Shown: positions 42,332 to 51,168 of the stretch, one piece after another | How the letters are laid out: each line of letters starts with the position of its first letter | Position numbering within the stretch: the first letter of the stretch is position 1 | Source of the DNA: Deltaproteobacteria bacterium | GTDB taxonomy: Bacteria > Desulfobacterota > Desulfobacteria > Desulfobacterales > C00003060 | Reading direction: 5' to 3' | DNA length: 64,000 nt | Assembly: GCA_016930875.1 (NCBI GenBank) | Contig: JAFGFW010000137.1 | Coordinates: 1 to 64,000 of the forward strand | Made by a program: the position numbers and the translations under genes | The notes under the pieces: model-generated | The model's database searches: none | The model's input: the letters and a program-made list of their open reading frames with translations, nothing else | What the model was told of the DNA's origin: nothing

Positions 42332-45058
42332 ATGAAAAAGAAGGTGAAATGCTGGGAATTCTTTCGCTGTGACGAGGAGGAATGTCCGGTTTTCAAGTCA
42401 AAGGAGCTGAATTGCTGGCTCATTGCAGGTACCCATTGTCGAAATGAGATCCAGGGAAAATTCCTGGAAAAGGTCGAGATGTGCCTTGAATGCGAGCCCT
42501 TTAGAGCGAACATAGATGTCGATTCCATGGAAGAGACCTTAAAGGTGGTCAATGAACAACTCACAGAATTCAGGCATATGGTTAACGAGCGAGATAGGGA
42601 GTTGGAAGGCACCAGTATGGAGCTGGCTCTAGGGTTGTCCGAGGTCTTTGAGGCGTTAAAAAAGATATCTTCAGGCGATCCTGAAGTCAGGATACCCGAA
42701 ATCTCAGAACTCGCTTTGATTACGAAGCTAAAACATATGGTCAACCTGACCGCCGAAAACCTTGCAGAAATCGTCGATCTATCCCACGAGTTTGCCATCG
42801 GTCTTGCTGAGCACTTCGATGTATTGCATAGGGTCTCACAAGGTGACCTGATAGCGCGGGTATCTGGCACTTCACAGGTAGACCTATTGGAATCCCTGAA
42901 AAAAGTAACCAATGAGATGATTCACAATGTATCCAGAGAAATCAGTGATCGCAAGCGGGCAGAGCGGGCATTGCGGGAGAGTGAAGAGCGGTTTAGACAG
43001 ATAGCAGCCCTGTCTCCCTTTCCAATCTCTATCATCGACTCAGACGGACGATACTTGTACTTGAACAAGAAATTTACCGAGGTTTTTGGCTACACACCGG
43101 AGGATATCCCCACTGGAACGGATTGGCTTTACAAGGCCTATCCAGATCCGGAGTACCGACGGGAAGTCTTGTCAGCCTGTAAATGTGACTTGGGCAAATC
43201 GGGAGCGTTCGAATGCAGGCTTCGAGAGTTCAAGGTCACCTGCAAGGACGGGACAGTGCGGGACATCGTTTTTAGACCCGTAGCCATGGACAACGGGAAA
43301 CAGTTTATTACTTATGAAGACCTCACCGAGCGCAAGCAGGCGGAGGAGGCGTTGCGGGAGTCGGAACAGAAATACCGAACCATCTTCGAACTAGCGGCAA
43401 GTTCAATTATGCTCGTTGATAAAGAGACAGGTGCGTTGGTGGAATTCAACAAAAGGGCGCATGAAAACCTCGGGTTTACTCACGAGGAATTCGAACAGCT
43501 CAAGATATCCGACTTTGAAGTCGTAGAAAGTCCTGAGGAAGTCCTGAGCCACAGCAAGAAAATCACCAAGGAGGGGGGCTATAGATTTGAAACTAGACAT
43601 AGGACAAAGAGTGGAGAGATACGAGATGTCTACGTGAGTAGCAGGGCAATTGCCATAGATGGGAAGGACTACGTTCAGAGCATATGTCGGGACATTACCG
43701 AGCTTAAGCGGACGGAGGCCACGGTTGCGGAAATGTTCAGGGAGATCAAGAAAGGCCATGATGATCATTTGTCGGTTCTCAATATGCTGCGTCTGGGGAT
43801 TGCAACATTAGACCAGGCCGGCCGTGTCACATTTCTCAACCAGACCGCCCGACACCTTATCGGAAAGAGTCTAACGGCGCTCTTGGGAAGTCATTGGGAA
43901 GCGTTATTCCATTTCAATGCCCATGACAAAACCCGGCTAAAGAATATGTTGAGGCATCCCGGTAAAGCAAGAAGGAGGTTGCAAACTCAAGTCGAATTTC
44001 AGGAAGGGCGGCGTTATTGGATGGACATCGAAGTGCAAGACGACCCCCGCACGCCAGCCAGAAGAATTTTCTTTTTCTACGATATGTCTGAAGTCTACGA
44101 TTTGCGGCGCATGCTTGAAGATAAAGCGCAATTTCATGATCTTGTAGGAAAAAGCAAGCCTATGCAGGCTATATATCAGCGCATCCAAGACGCTTCCAAG
44201 GTGGATTGGACTGCCCTGATCGAGGGTCAGACAGGAACGGGCAAGGAACTGGTTGCACGAGCCATACATTTTTCAAGCCATCGAAAAAATAAGCCCTTCA
44301 TCGCGGTGAACTGCGCCGGGCTGGCTGATTCATTACTGATCAGCCAGTTGTTCGGTCATAAACGAGGTGCTTTTACCGGAGCAGTTGAGGATCACAAAGG
44401 TTTTTTTGAGGTTGCCAACGGGGGGACACTCCTTCTGGACGAGATTGGCGATATTTCTAAGAATATGCAGACCAGTTTACTTCGGGTCCTTGAAGAAAAG
44501 GAGATCACACGACTGGGTGAATCCAAGCCTCGAAAGATAGATGTTCGGGTCTTGGCCTCAACCCATCGGGATCTAAGTCAAGAAGCTGCAAAGGGCAATT
44601 TTCGCCCTGACCTGCTTTATCGGATCCGAATTGCCAGGATCAAACTTCCTCTGCTGCGCGAGCGCCGTGAGGACATCCCTCTGCTTGTTGCATCCTTCCT
44701 GGGCCAAAGCCGTGCGGCTACTGGAAAGCCTGTCAAGGACGTGAGCAGTGCGGCCATGAGGATACTCCTGCAATACGATTGGCCCGGGAATGTGCGAGAA
44801 CTGAAAAGCGCCATCGACTTTGCCACCCTCCACTGCAAAGCATCGGTAATTAACGCCGAAAACTTCCCGCCTGAAATACTCTACTCAAGGCATCCTCGAC
44901 CACATGCCAGCGACCCGAACCAAGATGAGAGACAACGCGTGCTGGCCGCCCTGGAGACTGCAAAAGGAAATCGTACGGCTGCGGCTAGCCAGCTCGGCAT
45001 AAGCCGGGCCACACTATACCGTCGTCTAGCACGCCTTGACATCAAGTCCGTCAAATAG
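42332..45058 (+). CDS. PAS-containing sigma-54 activator with N-terminal CW (cysteine-rich) sensor
   Basis: A 908-residue protein. Residues 5-58 have a two-CW-type cluster (CWEFFRC..CPVF..CWLIAGTHC..CLEC) probably binding a metal or Fe-S. Two short repeats (…GLSEVFEALKKISSGDPEVRIPEISE and …GLAEHFDVLHRVSQGDLIARVSGTSQ) resemble HAMP segments. Three PAS domains follow (about 215-330, 345-460, 475-590). The AAA+ domain has GQTGTGKE (about 631) and GAFTGA (about 678), the sigma-54-contacting loop. A Fis-type HTH ends the protein (NRTAAASQLGISRATLYRRL). It would activate sigma-54 promoters in response to a redox or ligand signal. The ATG at 42332 follows a weak site. Confidence 0.9.
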   Translation: MKKKVKCWEFFRCDEEECPVFKSKELNCWLIAGTHCRNEIQGKFLEKVEMCLECEPFRANIDVDSMEETLKVVNEQLTEFRHMVNERDRELEGTSMELALGLSEVFEALKKISSGDPEVRIPEISELALITKLKHMVNLTAENLAEIVDLSHEFAIGLAEHFDVLHRVSQGDLIARVSGTSQVDLLESLKKVTNEMIHNVSREISDRKRAERALRESEERFRQIAALSPFPISIIDSDGRYLYLNKKFTEVFGYTPEDIPTGTDWLYKAYPDPEYRREVLSACKCDLGKSGAFECRLREFKVTCKDGTVRDIVFRPVAMDNGKQFITYEDLTERKQAEEALRESEQKYRTIFELAASSIMLVDKETGALVEFNKRAHENLGFTHEEFEQLKISDFEVVESPEEVLSHSKKITKEGGYRFETRHRTKSGEIRDVYVSSRAIAIDGKDYVQSICRDITELKRTEATVAEMFREIKKGHDDHLSVLNMLRLGIATLDQAGRVTFLNQTARHLIGKSLTALLGSHWEALFHFNAHDKTRLKNMLRHPGKARRRLQTQVEFQEGRRYWMDIEVQDDPRTPARRIFFFYDMSEVYDLRRMLEDKAQFHDLVGKSKPMQAIYQRIQDASKVDWTALIEGQTGTGKELVARAIHFSSHRKNKPFIAVNCAGLADSLLISQLFGHKRGAFTGAVEDHKGFFEVANGGTLLLDEIGDISKNMQTSLLRVLEEKEITRLGESKPRKIDVRVLASTHRDLSQEAAKGNFRPDLLYRIRIARIKLPLLRERREDIPLLVASFLGQSRAATGKPVKDVSSAAMRILLQYDWPGNVRELKSAIDFATLHCKASVINAENFPPEILYSRHPRPHASDPNQDERQRVLAALETAKGNRTAAASQLGISRATLYRRLARLDIKSVK

Positions 45059-45077
45059 CCCTGCCATCTTTCAAGAG

Positions 45078-45138
45078 TGTCTCGCACGAGACAGTGTTGA
45101 GACGCATAATGAGACAATTGTTGTCTCATTATGCGTCT
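45078..45138. other. Two palindromes after the PAS-sigma-54 gene
   Basis: TGTCTCGCACGAGACA (45078-45093) is a 7-bp inverted repeat, and AGACGCATAATGAGACAA-ttg-TTGTCTCATTATGCGTCT (45100-45138) is a perfect 18-bp stem. Both contain TGTCTC/GAGACA half-sites. The second could terminate transcription (no T-run) or act as an operator; the shared half-site suggests a binding protein such as the encoded activator. Confidence 0.55.
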
Positions 45139-45212
45139 GTCGGATTTAATAACCATCAAGAGCAAAAAGAGCAACAATAGAATATCAACATGTTAGGGTA
45201 AGAGCCCATCTT

Positions 45213-45228
45213 TGGCATTGTCTTTGCT
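45213..45228 (+). promoter_or_regulatory. Sigma-54 (-24/-12) promoter
   Basis: TTGGCATTGTCTTTGCT: GG at 45214-45215 and GC at 45226-45227 are 12 bases apart as required, matching consensus (TGGCAC-N5-TTGC) well. It lies about 300 bases before the second sigma-54 activator gene, whose transcript would have a long leader. Confidence 0.65.
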
Positions 45229-45531
45229 GTTAGGTATATAATCGGAGATTGTGGTGGGGCATGACGAGGGGATGATTCCTTGATCATATGGGATCAAACG
45301 CCAAACGAATCAAGACAATGTTCAACACTTCTCTTGGAATGAAGAAGCCAAAGACTCTCTGTATTGCTACTTAGCCCGTGAGCCTGAAGCGTCAACGCTA
45401 CCTACTGTTCTCAGCAGCTTTCTTTTTTTACTTTGTCGCCACGCCTCTTGGCCTTCGTGTTATTGCGCATGTCTTGGCATAAATGCCGCCCCGGCGCCTT
45501 ATAGTTCTTCTTCAAAGAAAGTAAGACAGCC

Positions 45532-47049
45532 ATGGAACCAAAAAAGGTGCTCATCGTTGAGAGATCAAGAGGCACCCGTGAGTATTTGAGCGGGTTGGTC
45601 AGAACGCATGGTTTCTACGCTTATGCCGTGAAGCGACAAGAGGAGCTTTTAACCCATCTGAATCGTGAAAATCGAGACTTGCTGCTTCTCGGATCGAGCA
45701 TCCGTATGGAGCAGGTAAGCGCTTTCGAGGAAGTCCTTAAACGCGAGAAAAAGGTCCTCCCGATCCTATTCATTCGCAACGGCAAAGAGGCCTTGGGGCA
45801 AAAAAGAGTCGTCGGCAAGGCCAATACTTCTTCCCTCCCGGGCAATTTCCATCCCGATGACTTAAAGGTTGCTATCGAAAAGCTTATCGAAAAATCGCGG
45901 AGCTCCAATGGCAAAGGATTGGACAGCACCATTGTCGGGAAGACCCCGGCTATGGCTAAACTCAAGCGCCATATTTTGGACCTAGCCAAATCCGATCTGA
46001 CCGTACTTGTCAGCGGTGAAAGCGGTACAGGTAAGGAACTGGTGGCCAGCGCCATTCACAGATTTTCACCCCGGGCAGATAGACCCTTTATTAAGGTCAA
46101 TAGTGCTGCGCTGCCGACGAATCTCTTTGAGAGTGAGCTGTTTGGATTTGAAAAGGGGGCTTTCACCGGGGCCGGCAAGAAAAAGCCGGGGAAATTCCAA
46201 CTTGCAAACTCCGGAACCATCCTTTTGGACGAGATCTGTGAAATTCCCTTGCCCATGCAGTGTAAGCTTCTTCAAGTCCTTGAAGACAGTGAATTTTCCG
46301 CTCTTGGGAGCACCACTAATACAAGGATCGATGCCCGCGTTCTGGCAGCTACCAACGCCAATCTGAGTGAGATGGTATCTAGGGGGCAGTTCAGATTGGA
46401 TCTTTATTATCGCGTCAACGTGGTATCTGTCCACATTCCGCCTCTAAAGGACCGTAAGGAAGACATTGATTTGCTGTGCGACCACTTTCTGAGGAAATAT
46501 GCAGAGCGTAATGGCAAAGCGCATAGGCCTCTTACCGACCGGATCCGGGAGCAGTTTTATCAGTATTCCTGGCCCGGAAACGTTCGGGAACTGGAAAATG
46601 TTATCCAAGCCATTGCTACACTCGGAAATGAAGAGAGCTTTTACGACAAGATCGGCAATTATGGTCTTTCAGGCGTTTGTCGACATAGGAAGGGACCTGC
46701 CACGACAGCCGATGCAGTGACTGGGAGTGCGACCAACCTGCTGACACGATACACATTGAAGGAGCTCTCTAAGGAAGCGGCACGCCAGGCTGAGACAGAT
46801 ACCATTGTGGATGTGCTCTCCCGGACGGACTGGAATCGCAAGAAAGCGGCCGCCCTGCTGAAAACCAGCTACCGGACCCTTCTAAGCAAGATCAAGGAAT
46901 ACGAGATTAAGCAACATGGTGCCTCTATCGAAGATGCTATTACCAGAAGTAGCCAGCCAGCTGGGGATTCCTTCCTTGGCAATTTCGAGGGGGCCCAAAA
47001 GGGCGGTAAAACTGGAAGGTTTGGCAGGTATGAACGAGTGGAATATTGA
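45532..47049 (+). CDS. NtrC-type sigma-54 activator with a degenerate receiver
   Basis: A 505-residue protein. The N-terminal 120 residues have receiver-like length but lack its acidic residues: 'VLIVERSRGTRE' has no DD pair and 'LLLLGSSIRM' has no phospho-acceptor Asp. The AAA+ domain has GESGTGKE (about 161) and GAFTGA (about 208). The C-terminal HTH reads 'NRKKAAALLKTSYRTLLSKIKEY', followed by an unusual ~45-residue tail rich in Gly/Lys. It probably does not depend on phosphorylation by a kinase. Its gene is behind a sigma-54 promoter (45213), which suggests autoactivation or control by the neighbouring PAS-type activator. No kinase gene is adjacent. Confidence 0.88.
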   Translation: MEPKKVLIVERSRGTREYLSGLVRTHGFYAYAVKRQEELLTHLNRENRDLLLLGSSIRMEQVSAFEEVLKREKKVLPILFIRNGKEALGQKRVVGKANTSSLPGNFHPDDLKVAIEKLIEKSRSSNGKGLDSTIVGKTPAMAKLKRHILDLAKSDLTVLVSGESGTGKELVASAIHRFSPRADRPFIKVNSAALPTNLFESELFGFEKGAFTGAGKKKPGKFQLANSGTILLDEICEIPLPMQCKLLQVLEDSEFSALGSTTNTRIDARVLAATNANLSEMVSRGQFRLDLYYRVNVVSVHIPPLKDRKEDIDLLCDHFLRKYAERNGKAHRPLTDRIREQFYQYSWPGNVRELENVIQAIATLGNEESFYDKIGNYGLSGVCRHRKGPATTADAVTGSATNLLTRYTLKELSKEAARQAETDTIVDVLSRTDWNRKKAAALLKTSYRTLLSKIKEYEIKQHGASIEDAITRSSQPAGDSFLGNFEGAQKGGKTGRFGRYERVEY

Positions 47050-47515
47050 CTCGGACAATAAACGTTCACGGCTTGCACTCAAACTCATTCGCCTGGAATA
47101 TTGGAAGAACAGAGTACCGGTAAGGCCAAATTTTGTATGAAAGCAGGCGTGTCTTCAGTGGACTGAACCCTCAGACAAACTACGGATAACACACTTATTA
47201 GATATCAGAAATCCTCTGCACTTTCCGCAGGTTGTCCCATTTCCGTGAAGCTCCCTCATCTACAGTCCAAAATCCGCGGCAAATTCAGCTGGGCCATCGA
47301 CATCACCATCAAGGTCACCTTTACGGCTATGGCAGAAAACATCATTTCATCTGTATCGGTCAGCCCACCCTCATGCATGACGATCAAAGTGACGTCATAA
47401 AAGCCAGGTGCAAGGTCAGATACTGTTGGTTTCACCCCTTGGGCGATACTTTTATAAACGACGTTGGCTTTGACAGCGCCATGGAGGTAATCTATAAAGG
47501 GGGCCGGAGGAAAAG
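47050..47515. other. Intergenic region with a possible PKD-domain remnant
   Basis: On the minus strand, 47256-47537 encodes a frame including 'LAPGFYDVTLIVMHEGGLTDTDE', which resembles the end of a PKD domain (G-x-Y-x-V-T-L-x-V-x-D-x-G-G-L-T). It is not preceded by further PKD sequence, overlaps the start of the next gene and has no start signal, so at most it is a fragment. The rest shows no gene. Confidence 0.25.
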
Positions 47516-48106
47516 ATGTCGATTTGCATCTTGGCATTTCTAATTTTGGCGGGGGTTTTGTTTACCTTCAAACTGTTATATGTGCTTGCAACAGCGGGGG
47601 TCCTTCCCATGACCCAGGGAGCACTGTTCACCTCTACCGCTTCCGTAAGAATTGAAGCGTTTTTGGATGCTGTGCCCATGAACCCCAATGAGTTGCTAGT
47701 GGACCTGGGGTGTGGGGACGGGAGGGTCCTTCGGGCGTCACGAAGACGTTACGGGGTGAGGGCCTTGGGCTTTGAGGTGAATGCCATGGCCTATTGCATG
47801 GCCCGTGTTTTGAGCCTTGGGACGAGAGGCATTCAAGTTAAGTGGAAGAACTTTTGGTCCCAAAACCTCAGGGATGCTGATATTGTTTTCTGTTACTTGT
47901 TTCCGGATGTCATGAAACGCCTGGGCATAAAATTGGAGGAAGAGCTTTGTCCTGGGGCTCGCATTGTCTCGTGTAATTTCTCTGTTCCAGGATGGGACCC
48001 GTTTGAAGTTGTATGCCCTGGCTCACCTTCTCATGGCGACCCCATCTATATTTATCGCTTGCCAGACTCCTGTCCAGGGAAAGAAATCGGCAAGGTGGCA
48101 AATTGA
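47516..48106 (+). CDS. Membrane-anchored SAM-dependent methyltransferase
   Basis: A 196-residue protein with an N-terminal hydrophobic helix (residues 3-22) and a class I methyltransferase fold: 'LLVDLGCGDGRVLRAS' (motif I, about residues 62-77) and 'FEVNAMAYCMAR' (acidic residue binding SAM ribose). 'DADIVFCYLFPDVMKRL' is motif IV. Substrate unknown. GGAGGAAAAG precedes the ATG. A PilZ gene is tail-to-tail with it. Confidence 0.75.
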   Translation: MSICILAFLILAGVLFTFKLLYVLATAGVLPMTQGALFTSTASVRIEAFLDAVPMNPNELLVDLGCGDGRVLRASRRRYGVRALGFEVNAMAYCMARVLSLGTRGIQVKWKNFWSQNLRDADIVFCYLFPDVMKRLGIKLEEELCPGARIVSCNFSVPGWDPFEVVCPGSPSHGDPIYIYRLPDSCPGKEIGKVAN

Positions 48107-48122
48107 GAAAATTCTTGCGAGT

Positions 48123-48461
48123 TCAGCTTTCTTGGTTTTTCAAAATCAACAAACCAACCAGATGGTGCCCCTTGTATCGTCCCTGATCTTCCTTTGTGAT
48201 GTGTTTAATCTCTGTTTGCAATTCTTCCGGGGGCACCGAGAAATCCATCGTGTGATATTTCATGTTCAAGACCTTGCCAACCTCAAGGTCGTTCAAGATG
48301 GCCGAGTCTTCCCTTACCACCAGACACATCCCCTTAGAAGAGATATTCCAGATCTTGAACTGGTAAAGGTGTCCCGATTCAGTTTCCTTAAACTCCACGC
48401 TGTGATATTTCTCTAACTCGGTTCTGGGTTCGGATCTTTTTTCCTCTACGTTGGCTGTCAC
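48123..48461 (-). CDS. PilZ-domain protein
   Basis: A 112-residue single-domain protein. 'EKRSEPRTELEKYHSVEF' has the RxxxR-like element (R..EPR..) and 'WNISSKGMCLVV' the (D/N)xSxxG motif of PilZ domains, which bind c-di-GMP. The N-terminal Arg pattern is not perfectly spaced. A GTG at 48459-48461 starts the protein after AAAGGATGAAGA. It probably acts as a c-di-GMP effector; partner unknown. Confidence 0.75.
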   Translation of the reverse strand: MTANVEEKRSEPRTELEKYHSVEFKETESGHLYQFKIWNISSKGMCLVVREDSAILNDLEVGKVLNMKYHTMDFSVPPEELQTEIKHITKEDQGRYKGHHLVGLLILKNQES

Positions 48462-48655
48462 TCTTCATCCTTTCAAAAGCACAAAACCCGGCCTCTCTTC
48501 GCGAGAAACAGGGTCTTTGGAGAATCAATGCATAGCTTCCTCTGCCCAAGGTAAACATATTTCAATCACTTTTTTATTAAACTATCATCAAATCAAATGG
48601 TTAGTCAAGGATATTTTGGATATATTTTTTAAGTATGAGATGTTATAAAGGATGA

Positions 48656-49432
48656 ATGAAGATTGCCACCTTCAACGCAAACGGGATACGGGCTCGACTT
48701 CCCATCATCCTGGAATGGCTAGACAAGGAATCGCCTGATGTCCTTTGTCTACAGGAGACCAAGGTACAGGACGTCGATTTTCCGCGTAAGCCTATCGAGA
48801 ACCTTGGTTACCACTGCGCCTTCCGGGGACAAAAGGCCTACAACGGTGTCACCATTCTGGGCAAAAGGCCACCTGAAAAGGTGTCATTTGGGTTTGGCGA
48901 TGGAGACGTCAGCGAAGAACCCAGGTTGCTTGTGGCAACCATCAACAATATTCCCATTGTAAACACGTACGTCCCCCAAGGATATGCCCCGGGGTCTGGG
49001 AAATTCAGATATAAGCTCGAATGGCTTCAACGTTTAAGAAGCTATTTTGTACATCATTTTCAACCAGATATACCTCTTTTATGGGTGGGGGATATTAATG
49101 TGGCGCCAGAACCCATCGATGTGTACGATCCGAAAGGGCTTTTGGGACACGTAGGATTTCATCCCGATGAACACAAAGCCCTTTCAGCTCTCAAGGCATG
49201 GGGTTTTGTGGATGTGTTTCGCAGGCATGAGTCTGGGAGCAAGATGTATACGTTCTGGGACTATCGGATCCCAAACGCCGTGCGCCGAAACCTGGGATGG
49301 CGGCTGGATCACATCTTGGCCACGCCCCCACTCGCCCAAAAATCGACCCGCGCATGGATTGATATGGCGCCGAGATTGGCGCACAAGCCTTCAGATCACA
49401 CGTTTGTGGTGGCTGAATTTGATGTTGGCTAG
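48656..49432 (+). CDS. xthA: Exodeoxyribonuclease III
   Basis: A 258-residue DNA repair nuclease of the exonuclease III/AP endonuclease family. 'MKIATFNANGIRARL' with the Asn, 'DVLCLQETKVQD' with metal-binding Glu, 'YNGVTIL', 'GDINVAP' (catalytic Asp-Asn), 'YTFWDYRIPNAVRRNLGWRLDHILA' and 'SDHTFV' (final His) are visible. It cuts at abasic sites in DNA. AAAGGATGA precedes the ATG at 48656. The length is about that of E. coli XthA. Confidence 0.95.
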   Translation: MKIATFNANGIRARLPIILEWLDKESPDVLCLQETKVQDVDFPRKPIENLGYHCAFRGQKAYNGVTILGKRPPEKVSFGFGDGDVSEEPRLLVATINNIPIVNTYVPQGYAPGSGKFRYKLEWLQRLRSYFVHHFQPDIPLLWVGDINVAPEPIDVYDPKGLLGHVGFHPDEHKALSALKAWGFVDVFRRHESGSKMYTFWDYRIPNAVRRNLGWRLDHILATPPLAQKSTRAWIDMAPRLAHKPSDHTFVVAEFDVG

Positions 49433-49652
49433 TGTCGTATGTCATGAACTGACACACCTATTGCCCTGATTGTGGTATCGAGGCGTTTGTCGGTGCTTCA
49501 AGACAAGAGGCAAGCTTTTTTGGGGCTCCGGTATCTGAAAACAGATCGAGAACACGGTGCAGGAATATATGCTACGAGGTACTGGTGGTCTGCGTCGCCC
49601 AACGTCGCCCGTCATGGGCACGAGCGCTTTAACGGAACACGAAAGGGTGTAG

Positions 49653-50645
49653 ATGTTTGTTCTTGGATTACAAGGAAGTCCGCGTACTGAAGGAAACACG
49701 AGCATTTTGCTCTCAACGTTTCTTGCCGAGGCCGAAAGGCTTGGCGCACGCACACACTGTATGGATGTGGCCCTCAAAGATATCTCACCGTGTCAGGAAT
49801 GTGGCGTTTGCGAAAAAGAGGGCTTTTGTCCGATTGATGATGACATGCAGTCCATCTACCCCTTGCTTCGCCAGGCAGACATCATCGTCATGGCCACCCC
49901 GATATTCTTTTACGGCCCCACGGCCCAGATGAAAGCCCTTATTGATCGATCACAAGCCCTTTGGGCCAGAAGATATGTGCTCGGACTCATTGATCCGGGC
50001 GCCAAGTGGCGCCGTGGCTTTTTGCTGTCTTTGGGGGCCACAAAAGGAAAAAACCTCTTTGAATGTGTCAGTCTTACGGCCAAGTACTTCTTTGATGCGG
50101 TCGGGGCGAGCCCTGAGGGCGCTCTCACCTACAGGAAAATCGAAGGGCTGGGTGAAATAGCAAACCACCCCACAGCCTTGTCAGATGCGAAGAAGGCGGC
50201 GGGAGCGCTTGTAGCCAGCCGGATTAACAAAAAAAAGATCCTTTTTGTCTGCACGGAAAATGCCTGCCGAAGTCAGATGGCGAGTGCCTTTGCTCAGTAT
50301 CATGCCGGGGACAGGGTTGAGGCGAAAAGCGCGGGGAGCGTGCCTGCGCAAGAGGTCAATCCCCTCATGGAGGAGGTGATGAGAGAAAAGGGCATGGACC
50401 TGGCCTTTCGCAAGCCAAAATCCATTGAGGAATCCACGCGCTATTGGCAACCGGAGATGATCATATACATGGGCTGCAAAGATGCGTGCCCCATCTTTGC
50501 CGGAGTCCCAGAGCAGGACTGGAATCTGCCGGATCCTTCAGGAAAATCGATAGACTTCATGCGGCAGGTCAGAAATGATATTGAAAAGAGAGTAGAGGTG
50601 CTCATAACTGAGACTGCCCCGGACGTCTTGGGAACCCGTGTTTAG
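49653..50645 (+). CDS. Fusion: iron-sulfur flavoprotein / NADPH-FMN reductase with ArsC-like domain
   Basis: A 330-residue protein with two domains. Residues 1-185 are a flavodoxin-like NADPH-dependent FMN reductase-like domain with 'GSPRTEGNTSILL' (FMN phosphate loop), the compact cysteine motif CQECGVCEKEGFC (Cys47, 50, 53, 59) for [4Fe-4S], and 'TPIFFYGPTAQMKALIDR'. From about 192 the sequence 'KILFVCTENACRSQMASAF' is a P-loop of low-molecular-weight phosphatase/arsenate reductases with the two cysteines of thioredoxin-coupled ArsC (C..NxC-R-S), and 'YMGCKDACP' the distal redox pair. The parts suggest direct electron delivery from the flavin/Fe-S domain to an ArsC-like active site. Substrate (arsenate or a phosphoprotein) is not known. 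Confidence 0.85.
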   Translation: MFVLGLQGSPRTEGNTSILLSTFLAEAERLGARTHCMDVALKDISPCQECGVCEKEGFCPIDDDMQSIYPLLRQADIIVMATPIFFYGPTAQMKALIDRSQALWARRYVLGLIDPGAKWRRGFLLSLGATKGKNLFECVSLTAKYFFDAVGASPEGALTYRKIEGLGEIANHPTALSDAKKAAGALVASRINKKKILFVCTENACRSQMASAFAQYHAGDRVEAKSAGSVPAQEVNPLMEEVMREKGMDLAFRKPKSIEESTRYWQPEMIIYMGCKDACPIFAGVPEQDWNLPDPSGKSIDFMRQVRNDIEKRVEVLITETAPDVLGTRV

Positions 50646-50766
50646 AGTGCCGCCAATTAGGTGGTTTTTGCGAGATCATCATTTTTTGCCGTACGAGACA
50701 AACAGGCTCAAAGTAGCTTCAAGGGCGATCAGATTGCAACCCGTTCTCTGTAACAGTATTAATTTC

Positions 50767-50795
50767 TTGACAAAAGGGATGGGCTAGGTTAAATT
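50767..50795 (+). promoter_or_regulatory. Promoter of the IHF-like gene
   Basis: TTGACA at 50767-50772, a 17-base spacer and TAAATT at 50790-50795, about 65 bases before the start. Confidence 0.6.
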
Positions 50796-50860
50796 ATAAA
50801 AATTAGGTTAGAGATTGACGTTCAATAACTGAAACCCAAATTGCATAGGAGTGACGAGTA

Positions 50861-51148
50861 ATGGCCCTTACGAAAGAGGACATTGTGAGCTCGATTTACA
50901 ATGAGCTTGAGATTCCCAAGAAAAGGTCCGCTGAAGTGGTCGAATCACTGTTGGAGATCATCAAGAAAACGCTCAGCAATGGCGAAGACATCTTGATCAG
51001 CGGGTTCGGAAAATTCTGTGTCAAGAGCAAGAAAGAGCGGAGAGGCAGGAATCCTGCCACTGGCGAGCATTTGATGCTGCGATCGAGACGAGTGGTAACA
51101 TTTAGGTGCTCTGGCGTTTTAAGGGACAAGGTAAACAGTAGCGGTTAG
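50861..51148 (+). CDS. ihfA: HU/IHF-family DNA-bending protein, IHF-alpha-like
   Basis: A 95-residue protein with the family core 'ISGFGKFCVKSKKERRGRNPATGE', with the NP turn residue (GRNPATGE) that bends DNA and the arm following it. It matches IHF alpha more than HU by 'LxSGFGxF(c)V' and 'GRNPATGE' and by its length. It compacts DNA and assists site-specific recombination and sigma-54 promoters; the window contains two sigma-54 activators. AGGAGTGACGAG precedes the ATG. Confidence 0.93.
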   Translation: MALTKEDIVSSIYNELEIPKKRSAEVVESLLEIIKKTLSNGEDILISGFGKFCVKSKKERRGRNPATGEHLMLRSRRVVTFRCSGVLRDKVNSSG

Positions 51149-51168
51149 ATTCCCTTCTGGGATTTAAT

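Noticed and set aside
47256-47537. 93-residue minus-strand ORF
   Set aside because: Only a short PKD-like stretch; no start signal; overlaps the methyltransferase start.
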